A stretch of DNA of 64,000 bases from Chaetorhynchus papuensis (Eukaryota > Chordata > Aves > Passeriformes > Rhipiduridae), in assembly GCA_013396525.1 (NCBI GenBank), contig VWYX01000681.1, positions 124,001 through 188,000 on the forward strand, read 5' to 3'. Every line of letters starts with the position of its first letter. Positions within the stretch are counted from its first letter, which is position 1. Below, piece after piece: positions 49,321-63,691 of this stretch. A model generated the notes under the pieces. It was not told where the DNA came from and did not search any database. It was given only the letters and a program-made list of their open reading frames with translations. The translations under genes were made by a program, and so were the position numbers.

Positions 49321-52152
49321 GACACTTCTTGTTCAAAGAACTTTGTATTTACATCTTTAATTTCATTCCCCAACCATGAGTTTCCCACCCATTTAGACAC
49401 AGAACAAATATTAAAGAGCAAAACCTTCTTGCCACTCGACAAGTCTTCCTTTGTTTCTTCCTATAGAAGTATCCAAACAGATTATTGCTTCTGAAAATTT
49501 AAATTTCAAAGCCACAAGAGGATAAAAAAATCCCTGATTTTCTTTTACAAGTGTATTTGAAGAACAAGGAATAGAGAAGGAGTTTACTGTTATTTCCTTC
49601 ATCTGGCTTTTTTCAATCATTATCTGAACCATTACCATCTTAAAGTCAGGCAAATTTTAGCCTGCTTCTAGTCTGACTGGATAAATAGGAATAAAAAAAT
49701 CTGAGGCTCTTCACGTTTGTATATGACTGTAGCCAAAGACAGGTGCAAAGGCTGCCAACTGTAATTGCTCACATATTACCTTATGCCTAACGTTGCATTT
49801 CTTTTGTTATTCAACCAAAGGCTAGAATTTGAAAGATTAATGGTCTCCTAAATGATATTATCTGATAGAACTGCCCAAATTTCAACTGCTAGGTTCAACA
49901 AAGGGTCTTCCTTGCTTCTTGGAATTCTTTGTTCTGGGAAACATTAAGGCCTCACAAAATCAAAATACCAGGGCACTGACAGAACAGAAAAATACTGAGA
50001 TAGACAGGCAGCCTGCAGCATTCACACTGGTGGCTTGACAACTCAGAATGGAACAATGAGGCAGGACTTGTTTGAGTGCCAGCTGAGTGAAACCTGTTCC
50101 AGTCATCCTACTCTACCAAAAACACCATCTCCTTGAAACATACTTCCTTTGACCAGTAAGACTTCTACTTCTAGAAAACCAACATGTCCCAAAATATTTA
50201 CCTACCTAACCAAAAATATTTACAGAATCAAGCTCGTTCACTGCAAGTGGGTTGTCACCAATTCTATAAAATCAAAGAACAAACAGCTGTAGCAGAAGAA
50301 AGGCAATGATGGATCTTTTCAACGATGGCTTTAAAACCAGCAGTAAAGGAGAAGCCCAACACTTGTAAATACTCTGTCTGTTGTGTGCAATTCTGAGCTA
50401 CACTCCTTTGAGTTGCTGAGACCAGAAGGTCACAATGAAAATTTTTCATTATCAGGACTGGCCTGATTCTTGGCTATCTTGTCTACCTAAAAATCTTTCA
50501 TCTCTCATGCTCTGGCTACAATCAGAGCATGACAAGAATCTTACTGTTTCAAAGGCTCTGGCATATAGACATTTTCATACTTAGGACAGCCTAAGAAATG
50601 AAGTATCTTGACATTTCAGTACATGCATATGCATAAACAGGACACATTAGTTTGCTATTTACACAGCTGCCCAAAAACACTCTTATGATATAGAGAACTA
50701 AGAGTATTGGCAAGAATACTGGGCAGTATTAAAAACACAAACCAGGAAAGAAAACACAAAGTAAAATAGGCATTTGAAAGGTATTCTTAATCCTGTAGCT
50801 TTCCAAAAATCAATGAACTATGTTTGGGTTTATCAATATCATAACAAAGGTATCAGTATCATAATAATCATTTCAAACTGAAGGCATACACTCAGTGGGA
50901 AACGCTTTCTCAGTCACTGTTAGGAAGAATGTGACTTACCTTCCTGAAAAAAGAAAACCCTGATAATACAAGTGCACGTCTGCCATGCTCTGGCTGCATC
51001 AATGTGGATCTCTGCCTCTATTACTCAACCTGCCTCCCACCTATGCCTGTTCAATGTAAAGGACCCTTTTTTCAGTGTGTGGGACTAAAAAGGGAAGAGT
51101 TGGATCTTGGTGTAAACTCTAAGCACAACTGCAAAATATAGCTCTTACGGATATTTCATAAGGGAGGCTAGAATCAGTATTTTAAAACAATTTGTAACAC
51201 TTGTTTCCCTCCTCAAGGGGTTTTTCAGCATAAAAACTTCTGAAGCATGAAGTCGAAGAGCAGGGATAATCAAGAGAGTCAGTTTCCCTGTTTTTGGAGA
51301 GTACCACCACTAGCATCGTAACAACTAACAGGCTAATCCCTGGAAAATGACAATACACTTGGCTGTCCAAGCATCGTTCATGGAGCACTGCAAAATAACT
51401 TGCATGCCGTTGGTAAAGAACAAGCTGCTAGGAGACCTCCTCTAGAGGATATTCTTTCCCTTCCATTCATTACCAACGTGCCTCACTATTATCCTCTGAA
51501 CTGTAAAAAAGATATCCCAAGTGTTTAAGGTCTGGATAGCTGCTTTTTTGGGGATTGCCAAGGGTTCAAATGCAATACGAGAAACCTGTTCCCATTTCAA
51601 TGGAAGTCACTTTCTCAAGTATGCGAACATTTAGTATCTTGTAACAATTGACTCACGTATCAGACTGCACTGACTCCTTGCCACAGCAGAATTAACAGTA
51701 TTCCAGCTGAAGTTGTGATTGGCAAAGCTACTGATGCAACCCTCCCAACTCCACAGCCCTGTGCGGCTGTGGGCTGTAATTCCAACCACGTATTACATGC
51801 ATCATATTAGGGGCCTTGAGATCAGCTTTCCTCCTTCTATTCTGAAAATGCTCTGCCTTCTTCTACTGAAACCAAAGCTCTTCTCGTTTTAACACAGACA
51901 CTGAAGATTTTGCGTGAGTGACCTGACAAAACTAACCCAAATACGACAAAGCATTTTAACAACTTTTTAAAATTCTCTCAAAGTAAAAATGTCTGCATAA
52001 TTGTCCTTTACATATACTTCTTCAGTTTTTGCAATCCCTTATGAGAAAGGCTTGTTGACTTCATATGCTAAATATTTGTACCAGTCCAAGAATGTGAACC
52101 AGTACAAGAACAAATTTAATATACCTAGCTGGAATCTCTGGCGATTCACAAC

Positions 52153-52198
52153 AGGGAGGAAAAAAAAAAAAAAAAGGAAAAGAGAGAAAAGAAAAGAA
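52153..52198 (+). repeat. 46-nt polypurine tract
   Basis: Uninterrupted purines: a GGGAGG start, A17 or so, then GGAAAAGAGAG-like sequence. No target-site duplication or retroposed body was recognised. Confidence 0.85.
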
Positions 52199-52750
52199 TT
52201 ACATAGTAATACAGACCTTGAGGTCTGAAGGGATAATTTAAGTACATTAAATTTATTTCTGTTTCAAGAGACACAACATAAAACTTCTTTCAATGGTCTT
52301 TAGTTCTTCTGCCAAGCACTCCTCCGAGCATGTTCCAAACTCAAAATTACCTCCCAAGAGAGTATCTCAGGTTGGAGCTTTCTTTCATTGTTTCTGGGTT
52401 TGCTTCCAAAATTAAAGATTATTGGTTCCAGATGTGAACTGGGGATGGTAACAAGCCTTACAACCACCACATTTTTGTTTTCTTGGTCCTTTAGGAGATT
52501 CTATAGGAACTGAAGGGAGTCAATTTGTTTTTCCTTTACAGACTTGTCTCTTGGGGAAGCCTGATCACAAGGATGTACCATAAAACTTAGATCTCTTTCC
52601 CTCCCAAAATGTGGACACTTCTTACTGCCCCAGCTTTTTGAAATTACTGTTTACCTGATAATTTGGAACCTTTGACTATCTTTACAAAATAAAGAAACAA
52701 AAGAACCTTATGGGGCCCTTCTTTTTAAATGAAAAGTGGTATTTAAATAC

Positions 52751-52784
52751 TCTTTTTTTTGTTTTTTGGGGGTTTTTTTTTGGT
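52751..52784. repeat. T/G-rich low-complexity tract
   Basis: T8, G, T6, G5, T9, GG. It resembles the A/C-rich tract at 38.8 kb in opposite orientation. Confidence 0.7.
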
Positions 52785-55700
52785 AAACACCAATTACATG
52801 AGCATGCAACTGGTGCATACACATAATTTTTAAGAAACAGAAATGCTATTAGTTTACTTGATTAAATTTAACCTAATAATTTTTATGGTTTCCTTCTCTT
52901 TTCACTCTATTTTACTACTCATGACCACAGCAAATGCAAAAATCTAACTGCAGGAAAGTACAGCTAAGGTTATTTGTATAAACATACTTGTGTATCCATG
53001 CAAGAAACCTCGTTATGAGTAAAACAAGGTAAAAAAACTTTTATTTTTCCTTAGACTGCAATTGCATCTATTTCCACATGGTTCTGTGGAAGCTAAGGTC
53101 AGCTGAGTATCACCCTACTGGGGCAAATGGGTAGTGCCATCCTGTAAGCACTGACAAACACATGCAATTTAACACTTAAACATTCACAACCGTTTTAACA
53201 GATCGGACCAAAATTTTTTTGCAGCATGAAGTCCTAAAGAAATGCTTGTGCTGACTGATAGTGACACACATGGAAGACTGTTTATGCTCCTGACACACTC
53301 TATGTATAAATTTACTGAATGAACATTTACTTCCAATTGCTCAGACAATGGATATATGTTTCTGTCAGACAATCAGAAATCCAACACAACCGAGTCTGTA
53401 GCTCAATCTATACTTCACCATAGTAGGAAAAAATTGTCTTTTAGCTCTTCTGGCTGGTGTAATGGGTTTTATCAGGCATTCTTGCCTCTCAAAGAGCAAA
53501 TTAATGCTAAATACATTAATGTTTTACTGCTGCCATAGGCTTATTTTATTAACAAATCTAGCTTTGAAATTTATGCCTCTAGCCAATCTAAATTCAAAAT
53601 GCATTACACATTTTCAACAACATAAGAAACTACTAAAGACGTGAACAAAGAACTCTGTATAACCAGAAAGCTGCTCTTGTGCAGACAGGGAAAACAGAAC
53701 AGGCATAGGGATGTTCCCTCATTCACAAAGGTGTGAGAAATGGGTAATCTCATGGTATCAAAAGTATCAGAAAATTCAAAGGGACTCAAGAACAGAGAAA
53801 CAGGGCATTACTGAAAACCAAAAAGAGAAAGACTGGCTGGAGCTAGCTGCAGCTAGAAGAAAACTATAAAGTTTCCAGTAGTACGAGAAAACTTGGAGAT
53901 CAGAGGACCACAATGCTCCAGGGCAACTGGAAAAGAAAAAGGATAACTGCTGTTTTATATTAAACCCTTCTTTTATGCTGAGCACAAAAAGGAGAAAAAC
54001 AATTAAAACACTTGTCCCAACCATTCATCCATGGCTGGTACCTCCTTGGATAGGCAGGGAAACGGGATGCAAACCCTGGCACAAAGGAGGGTACCTGTTG
54101 TACAGCTACTCCTCAAAATGAACCTAGAGCAGCACTGAGAAAGATTTTTAAAAAGCCTGAAACTTATGGCATGGAGCAGTTATAAAAAAACTAGTAAGGA
54201 GGAAGCAAAATTATTTTTTTATCTAAAAGCCACCGATTTAAAAGCTACATGTACGAGTCAGCGACATGAAAAACTGGTTGTCTCAGTCACAAACTTCAGT
54301 GATGTCCAGGCACATCCAAGAGTGAAACTGTGATGCCGTAGTGAAAGGTTTAAAGGTAAGAGCCAGGACCTCTCACACATACAGAGCCCAGCAAACCAGA
54401 CAACAGCTGGCTTTAAGTCATTTCTGTATTCCAGCCTCCTGAAAAACCCTCTCAAGTGAAAAATAATAGCACCTAATGCAAAGTAATAGTCTCAAAATAA
54501 AAGTTACAAAGTCCACACACAGATGCAGAAGGCAATTAAATTCTTTTACATGCCTACACAATCATTACAATACACATTTTCATGATACTCTGCAAAAGTT
54601 GTTGTGAAAAATATTTACATTCCAAAAATAAAACAGATAAATAAAGATTCCAATTTCAATGCTGATTATTTTAGAATCACAGCTGTATCAGGAAAACTAG
54701 TGGTTTTTAAAGATTGAACAGAACTTCAATAGGGGATTGTAAATTATTATTGCTCACTAAAAGGGGATGACCTTTTATAAACATTCTACACAAAATAAAG
54801 GCACAAGAGGGGGATTCATATGCCTAGAACAAAACAGGTCATGTCTACTTCGTAACTTTTTCAAAAGCTTCCCCCTCAAAATGTTTTGTCTATTAAACTT
54901 TGACCTGCAAAATAAAAAGCTCCCTACATAAGTGACAGCTGTCTGCAACACTTAAATCTGGCAGCTTTGCATGTGTTCTAATTACTTGTACTTATCATCA
55001 GGTTCAAACAATGGTGGGGTTTTTATTTTGGTTTTATTTTAAATCTATCCTGGCTAGAGCTAACCCTGAATATAAGCTATATATAAGCACAGGTTTCTAG
55101 ACGCATAATATAAAATAAACCAGCTGAAAGAAATCTATTAATTCTTTCAAGCTCTGTCTCAAGTACTGAAACTCTTAAATTTTCATATGGTTTGAGACTT
55201 TAATTTTCAAATTTTATTTATTTGTACCTGTTCAAATTCTTCAATATTATCACAGGCTGAAACAGAAACATGTTGACATATTATTTGTCTGGAAAAGAAC
55301 CAGTAAATAAAGTCTGTAATACCCAACAGTGACAGCAGAGAGTAACTGCAGCAAAAGGAAAGTGAGGATCTTCAATTTTGCTGCAGACTGCAGGACTGCA
55401 CGCAAATAACTGTGACTGAGCTGACTTGTGAAGTTATCATAACTTGATTGTGTATGCCAATATAAGCCCAGCAGAGGCAAAGTTAATACTCCTATTGTGC
55501 CTCTTTATAATAAAAGGCTCTAAAATGCCATCATCTCTAATTAACTGGGGGGAAAAACCCCACACATTTACTTCCAGGTGAGAACACTGAGGAATGCAGA
55601 GGTTAAATAAGCAGTGAAGTTGGTCAAAACAAGAGCTAAATGGGTAACCAGCACCCCCATTCCCAGATACATGGCCATCGTTCTCCAGCACCTTCCATTC

Positions 55701-58700
55701 CCCAGTTCCCCTTTTATAACAGACACTTCTGTGGCAGGCAGTGAATGCTTGTGCATGAAAATGAGCCACTAACAAAACTGAAGGATCTTTAAAAACATTT
55801 TTTTTCCTTAGTACATAAAGATGCAGGGCACATAATAAGAAACCTAGAGCATCAGCATTTTTAAAAATAGTAATAACAACCAAGAAAAACTTTCTATGCT
55901 TCTTTCGTAAGACCTCCTGGAGCATATTACAATTAACTGCAGCCTCTAGATCAAATTGTTTCAGAAACTACTACTACAAGATAGTAGGCAGGAAAGTGAA
56001 AGAGCAAGACAAATGCTTTTTATTTATGCAAAACTCTGTCTACAGGATACATTTTGTTATAAATCTAACTAGACTGAAATAGCACTTACAAGTCATTTAT
56101 AATAATGGCTCAGATCCACTACCTCCTAAGAGCAATGAACTAAGAAATAAGCAGTGTGCAAGCCTGCATCATAAAACTGACAATAAAGATGGGGAAAAAT
56201 AGGTAAGTAAAGAGATGGCATCTTAGTTATTTACAGCAAATGCAGTACTGAAAGTGGACTGTTATTCTCCACATTTCTTTTAGTAGCCTGATTAGCATTG
56301 ACTACACTCCTCAAACCACCTCTTCACATCTCACTTACAAGGAGAAGCTTTTCTCTGGGGTATCTCGAGACTGCAGGACATCATGGGGGTATCAATGCAG
56401 TCTGCACACAGCAATCAGGAAGGGCAATCAGTTCAACTCCACTTCAAATCTGCTTTCATTACCCGACTTAGAACTCGCTCCCAGTGTTTTCCAAAGCGTG
56501 GCTGGGACTATACATTTATACCATGGGTTTTATCCTCACTGCCTACCACATTACACAGCTGCCAGCATACTGTGCAGACATATTTTGGGTCACCACAGTT
56601 AAAGGTTGGACAGCTTACTTTCCATTGAGCAGTGTGAATGATGACAAAAGTGTATCTTTTGTTTAGAAGCAATTCCTTTTGTATTGTTTTCTTCCTCTAT
56701 TCACTCCCCAAATTAATCTTTCTTACAAAGTTTCACAGTGATGAGAGATGGCCGGCTGCCTATTCTCCTTCCAGAGGGACATCCATGCTTTTTAAAGCTG
56801 AATGTGAGGAAGGGAAATTCAGTGCTGGATTAAGTTAGGAAGAAAACAACAAAAAAAAAGAAAATAAAAACTTGAACAATGAAAATTTTTATTGTTCTCA
56901 TATCTTTCTCCAACTTACTGTCTCATGGCAGACCATTCTCCTTTTGAAAAAGCTTCATGCTACTCACTCACAATACCCCCATTTATCTGCTTTTTCTATT
57001 GGAAAAGGTATTTTTGGGGAAAGCTGCTGTTTTTTGTGAGGACATTAGTATGCCATACAAATTGTCAACTTACACTATCTGTAGCACTTGAATTTGTAGC
57101 TATTTCCACTATCAGAAAGACCCCTTTTAAAGACTTAAAGATTATTAAAAGACTTCACTGAAAAAGAATAACCCCAAATTATCCAAATAACCTCAGACAG
57201 GCATTTGGAAGTACTCAAAATCCGTCCCTTCCTGAAATAAAACCCAACAAAACCCACCAAACATGTCATAGTATTTCACTGACACCACCACAAAATACTT
57301 TAAAAGGCAGCAGCCCTGTTTTTCCACTCAGGATTCAGTGAACACATCCCCTCTTGGCAGACTAGTGAGCCAGTTTATAAAAGGATCTCCTTTTGCTTCT
57401 CGAAGTAAACAGGCATTTTATGACCATCACACCCGTCACATATAGCCCATGCAGGGCTGAGAAGAACAGGTCTCCAGTGGCCCATGACCACTCCCAGCCC
57501 ATTTCCTCTTGCACACACTTCACAGCCAGGCACCAGCAATATCCCAGTGTCATCCTCCTCATCTTAAGCTTGGGAATTTACTTGTTGGTTTTTCCCATTT
57601 CTTGCTTTTACAGAAATGCCAGCAAAAAAATAAGTTTTCAGCAATAAAGTTCTGCTTCATTTAGCTGACACTAGTGAGCCCAAGAGTGGAGATGGTCAGG
57701 ACACCATTTTGCATCTACAGTCATTCTACTGGGCTGAAGAATATAACTTTGTAACACAATTAACATTACTTTTATAGCAACTTCCCCTACCATCTATCAG
57801 GAGTTCACCCGATTCAATGTCTGAATTTAGCCGAAAGATGGAAACAAGCATTATGCCTCTCTGTCTTCCAAATGCAATCCAGTTCTTTCCTATCCACTGC
57901 ACTGGAAAGCTGAGCAGCAGACTGATAATGCAGTCATTTGGGGAAAATTCCAAGCTCAGAAATACAAATGCTAGATTTTGAAATTATGAGTCCACAAAAT
58001 ATGTGGATGCACATTTTAGAAGGATCTTCTGCCATACCAGCTTCCCACTTCAGAAACAGGATCCTGCTGCATATTTCTCTGAGTTGCAGCAATAGGGTTA
58101 TATGGGCTAATATTTTCCTGCCTTTATTTGCAAGGATTAAGATTAGCGAATTAAGTCAATAAAAATGAGAGTCAGTCAACTTAAACCTAGGCTATGTGAA
58201 AAAAATAGACCCTCTCACCGCATTCCAAGGCATTTACACTCATGCTTTTTAAAATCACAAATCATCTCCTTGGAAAACAACTGAATTCAAGAATTAAATT
58301 ACCACCAAGGACATTGAGAAAAGCATAGGCACCATTATTCGTGGAATAAACAGCCTGTTAACATGACATCCCTCTCAAACATGGAATGACTCCACACAAC
58401 AATTTTGCGTTTAAATGGTAAGAGATTTCTTCAATTCATGCTACTTGAGAGACAACTGTCCACCAGTCTAGAAAAAAAACCCTTAAAAGAAAGAAAAAGT
58501 CAGTTCATAACTGCAGTACATCATCTGTTCAGACTGCTGCCATCATTTCTTTATTAGGTTTCATTTCAGACTGTTACTTTCATAATAAACTGACAGAGTA
58601 CAGTGAGCAATTAGTGAACTAGGCACTAATGGCAATCAGATTACTGAAAAACAAATAACTGAATTAAATCCATAATTGGCAGCTGAATACAGGCAATTTT

Positions 58701-61700
58701 CCTGCTATAGCACAGCAAAAAGAAAAAAAAAAAAGAAACAAAATATAGGCGAAAAAAAATTTCAGCTTTCAGATGATGGCAGCAAACCATGTTCCTTCAA
58801 ACACAACAGTGAGGAATCTCAGCCAACAGTTCCCTTACTTCTATCTTTAGAAGGAGTTATATATGCATTTCACAGAAATATATATGGATTATGTATTTAG
58901 TAGAGGTCCCCAAATGTGGACAGCTAGTTGTCTCAGTTGGTAACATTATTTACAATCAATTAGTTTCCTCCAGTTTTGACCAGGATCTGTGGCCATGCCA
59001 TTCTGATAATCAGAGATACAAGAATGTATAACCTTCAGCTTTTGGTGCAGTTTCCAAGCTTATTCAACAAGTGTATAGACAAAATAATTCTCCATATTTA
59101 AGAACTCCAGTCATGTTCCCCTCTTTTCATTGTATGACCCAGTAACCCAGTAAACTGCATCCAACATAAGGTTTTAGGTGCTATGGTGCTCACAACATAG
59201 ACAGAAGTCCATCTGGAAGGTCAGAGAGCCAACACAGAAGTCTTTGACAACAAACACACTTGTCAAAGGTATTTCGTTTGGGTCATTTCCATTACACTTT
59301 ATTTTCTAGGCAACAGACAAAAATTTATTGAAAATACTACTAAACCCAGAAAACCAAAATAATCTAAATAAATAGATGGAGAATACAGGATTTTCCAGGA
59401 GCATCAAACATACACACAATTCTATGGAGCTTACTGAATTTGGATGGAGGCCCCAAAGGGACCCAGATATACCAATGTGAGCTGTACACATGAAGTTCAA
59501 AAGCACAAGTTCTTCTGGATTTCACCACAAAACTTTTTGTTTCACAGATGCAATCAGACCTGTTGGCACTTCTTCCTTAAGAGATACCAAAACAAAGTCC
59601 AAGATATCTGGGAACTGGCACATTCTGAATAATGAAAGTATGCTTTATAGAACATATTTGCTATAAACTGACTGTCCAAAAATCCAGGCTATTTTTTAAA
59701 TTGCAGTACTATATGACGATTAAATCAAAGGTTTCGACTCTTTCAAACAGGGGCAGGTAACTGACATAGAAAAAGGGAAGGAAAAAAAAAAGCTGGAAAA
59801 TGTGAGAAACGATGAAAACCCGAGAAAAGCCAGAAGGGTCAGTTTAACAAAGTGAAGTTTGAATAAGCGGCACAACTTAGAAAAAAGCAAAGGCTCAGTA
59901 TGAAGAATGGCCAGACAATATATGGAGCAGAATAGAGACAACTGATTCAAGTGTCAAAACAGCCAAAAAGGAGGCAGAGACGTCCATGCCAATGACTGCT
60001 TGAAATATGTGTATTAAGAAGCAGAACAAGAAAAGAATTTATATTGGGACAGTGGTGAATTCCTCCAATATTTATCTTCCTGCCCTTTCAGCAAGCTACA
60101 AATCAGGGCTATGGACTGATTGTTAGGAAAATCCCTTGTTTATGTTACACTTAAGGATGTTTAGTAAATCTCCTAACTTCAGTAAGCTTTACTTCACACA
60201 CTCAGCTTTGACAAAATAGTATAACATTAGCTCCCCTCCATATTTTACATTTTCCCTGCTGAGGTTGCAAAGCTACTTGAAATTATCTCAATTTTTCCAG
60301 TTTTATAATGCAGTATTACCTCAAGTTACTGGTCCCAAAATAAACCATCTTAGGTCAGAGAACAGAGCCCCTGAATTCCTTTTACTAAAATCATCTGTCT
60401 GGCAGCGAATAGACATTGAAATTGCTTGTACATGCAGCTGATGTTCTGATGACCACTGGTATGTTACCATATCACATGCCAGCCTCATTCCAACTACTGA
60501 GTATAGGTAATAAATGACAGATTCCAGGAGAATATTCAACTATGCACCAGAAATACGTGGGTCACATACGCTCCTCTTTTGTTGTGATCTCAGTCAATCC
60601 AAACGTAGCAAACACATTCCCATGCCACGGAATTTTCGCATAATATACCAGCAAATTGCTCAGTCTGCTGCCCTTTTATAGGCAAGTCAAAGACCCAGGG
60701 GTTACTGGAGTTGCTCGCAAAGTCCTGAAACAATTAGAACTGATTTCATTTTTCCACATATTGAAATTGTGCTGTTTAATCAATAAAAAGTTTTGTTAAG
60801 AAGTGCCAATATTTTCTGACTGCTCTTCTATTGATGCAGTTTTATGGTTTTGACGTGCCTGACAACATTAATAAAGATGTGACACGAGTGTATGTTATCA
60901 AACAAACACAAACAAGAATGGGTGCCAGAAGAATCTACATTTCGACACTCGTTGCCTGGACATTGAGCAGAACTGTAGCGCAGAAAATAGTTAGCAGCAG
61001 TTCTTTGAACACCCAGCTCTCTAAGAAATGATTTGTAGAGGAAAAACTGTAATTAGCCTTTGTGAGTACGAATTATATTTTCCGTTCCACTTCCTGAAAA
61101 AAACCAAAACAACCTGGGGAGTAACAAACACATCAAAGACATACGTGGGCTTTGAAAGAGGTAGGTGCTTGCCGCATCTTCCTCCCGCATTGCGGAAACC
61201 ATCACGACAAAAGAACGAGTGGACAGGGCATCTGTGGGAGCACAGCCCCACGACCATGCCTACAGGGCTACCAGCAGCAGAACCACAGGCAGCTAAAATG
61301 CTGCATCAGGATCTGTGTCTCAGTTTGCTCTTTCCTGCCAATCCTTCTCCATTAAGAGAAAACACTTTACGGAAAGGTGGGGATTTATGTCGTCACAGGG
61401 CACATTATAGGCTATTCCAGTAAATACCTGACTAACTTATGAGGTACTGCCGTGCCAAGGGAAGAACCACCAAGGACAGAAACCAATTCATTCTCATAGA
61501 AGAACTGGCTACATACCAGAGAGTCCAGAATCTTGCATGTCTCCCCAAGACTCACCCACCAGCCTTACACTGACATTAAGTCAGGCTAAGAAGTCCCATC
61601 TTAGCCCACACTGTCGTGGAGATGCCCTCAGACCTTGGCAACAATTTCGTTATCTTCCTTTCTCTCCTGCCAGGTAGGTGGCAGAGAGGAGCAATTCTGC

Positions 61701-63660
61701 AACAGCAAAAATCAGAAGACGTGGATCATTTACAATCCCTGTAACCTCAGATTTGGTGAGACCAGGTGTGATTGCAGAGCAGTAGTCATTCTGCCTGGAT
61801 CCTCCGTGCAAAGACAGGCATCACAACACATGCATAAGGAATTTTATTTTTTTTTTTTAATCAGAAAACAAATGATACTGAAAAGAGGCTACACATCTAT
61901 ATATTCTCTCTGCGTTATCCAAAATTCCAATTACTTAATCTTCAGGGAATATCTCCTGAAAGTCCTACTTCCCTTTGCTGTCCTCCTCCTCTGATGCCCC
62001 TTAACCTGATTTCACATCACAAGTAGTACTACTGGCACTAATCCTCCACTATGCCCTTACCCCACCACTCCCATATCTCAGCCACCAGTTTTGAGAGGGT
62101 TACTTTAAGAAGCAGGTCATTCAAGGACTTCTTTCAAATGCAGTCATTTTCAACAGTGCATAGATTAAACAAAAGTTGCATTATCCCTCAGTAATAATTC
62201 ATTGTCTTCCGTATCTAACAGGATTCTTATGCTGCTTGCCACAGTTCTTGTCACAAGACTTTACTCCGTTTTGCTGCTCAGGTGCAGAACAGACTGCTAC
62301 ACCGCAATGCAAAAGCATATTGAGACTCATAAACCTGGTAAATACATTATGTTTTCCAACTTATGCTCATTTTTGATGAGTTAAAGCTTCCCCAAAAATC
62401 CTACCTAGATCAAACATAGTTTTGTTAGCATTTTCTGATGCTAACAGTAGTACATGTTATGAAACACAGCACTTTAGGACGCCCTAAGTCACTCTTTAGG
62501 CTTTCCTTTTAGATCAATGTTCAGAACCTCCCTTTTTTTTTTCGTTTTGTAGAAGAAAGCTCTGAATTTTTCCTAAAGGAACAAAACCTGAAAGCATGAA
62601 AGTCAGACCTTCTCACTTCAGATTTCATGGTTTATAAAGTACACAAATTATAAAGCTATCAGACGTTTCCCAGGCTTACATTAAAATTTGTAGTGAGCCT
62701 TTAGAGTGGACCAATTTATTTGATGTGTTTCTCTTAAAGCTTTTATGACACCATAAACATTTCTGACTCCATGACAAACACTTTATAATGCATTAAGCAG
62801 CCTCATTTAAACTGTTCTAAATGTTATGCCAGTGGCAATGGATTTAGAAACGGAATAGTCACTTGAAAATGGAAAAACCTCAAGGTACAGCTTGAACCAC
62901 CACAATTTATGATTTACTTTCATGCACTTCAAATAAAGTTCAATGGCACAAACACCCAAGAAGTACAAAGTAGGCAAATTCTTCAGAAGAACATCATGCT
63001 GTACCTATTTCACACAAGAGCATCAACACCACTGAAATTTGCTCCCCAGTAAAACTTCCCACTGAATCAAATATATAGTTGAATACTTCATGTTAATTAA
63101 TAATAATTTAATTGTATTTGTGAAATGCTTCTAATCACTGCAGTTTATCTTCATCAGCTTCATTCTACTGAGAAGCCTTGCCATCCCTCTTTACGCAGGA
63201 ACTAATTGTGATAACTTCACAGTAAAAAAATCTTTACACCACGAGAAGCTCTGCAGATCACCAAACCCAAGATGCATACACTCCCTGTGAAGAAAAGCAG
63301 CACAATCTGACTCTGGTATTTAATGATGAAAATTTCCAAAATGCTTTCTGTATTGAAGGCACAGGAAGACTTCAACTCACGAGGCAATAAAAATACAAAT
63401 ACTGCAGGAGGATTAATTACTGACGAAATTATTAGCTGCTCAGACATGCTTTTGATGACAGAGTTCAAATCCTAGAACATAAAACTGGCTCTGATGATTT
63501 TATGAATCCAGTAAAAATCACTGCTGCATGGCTGTAAAAACTGGGATAAACAGAAGCTTGAAATTAGGTGATTTGTACATATTTGATTTTTATGTTTTAG
63601 CACAGATTTCAAACAGAAGACAAAAACTTTGAGAAATCAAAAATGAAAGCATTTACTTGT

Positions 63661-63691
63661 GGGGGAGGGGGTGTGGGAGTATTTTCTGGGG
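63661..63691 (+). other. G-rich run, extended-loop G-quadruplex candidate
   Basis: GGGGG, A, GGGGG, TGT, GGG, then a 10-nt loop, then GGGG. The last loop is longer than the usual limit of 7, so stability is uncertain. Confidence 0.45.

Noticed and set aside
55437..55925. 162-codon minus-strand open frame
   Set aside because: No domain or homology recognised, AT-rich background, no splice context.
61028..61423. 131-codon plus-strand open frame
   Set aside because: No recognisable family. Lies in upstream non-coding sequence.
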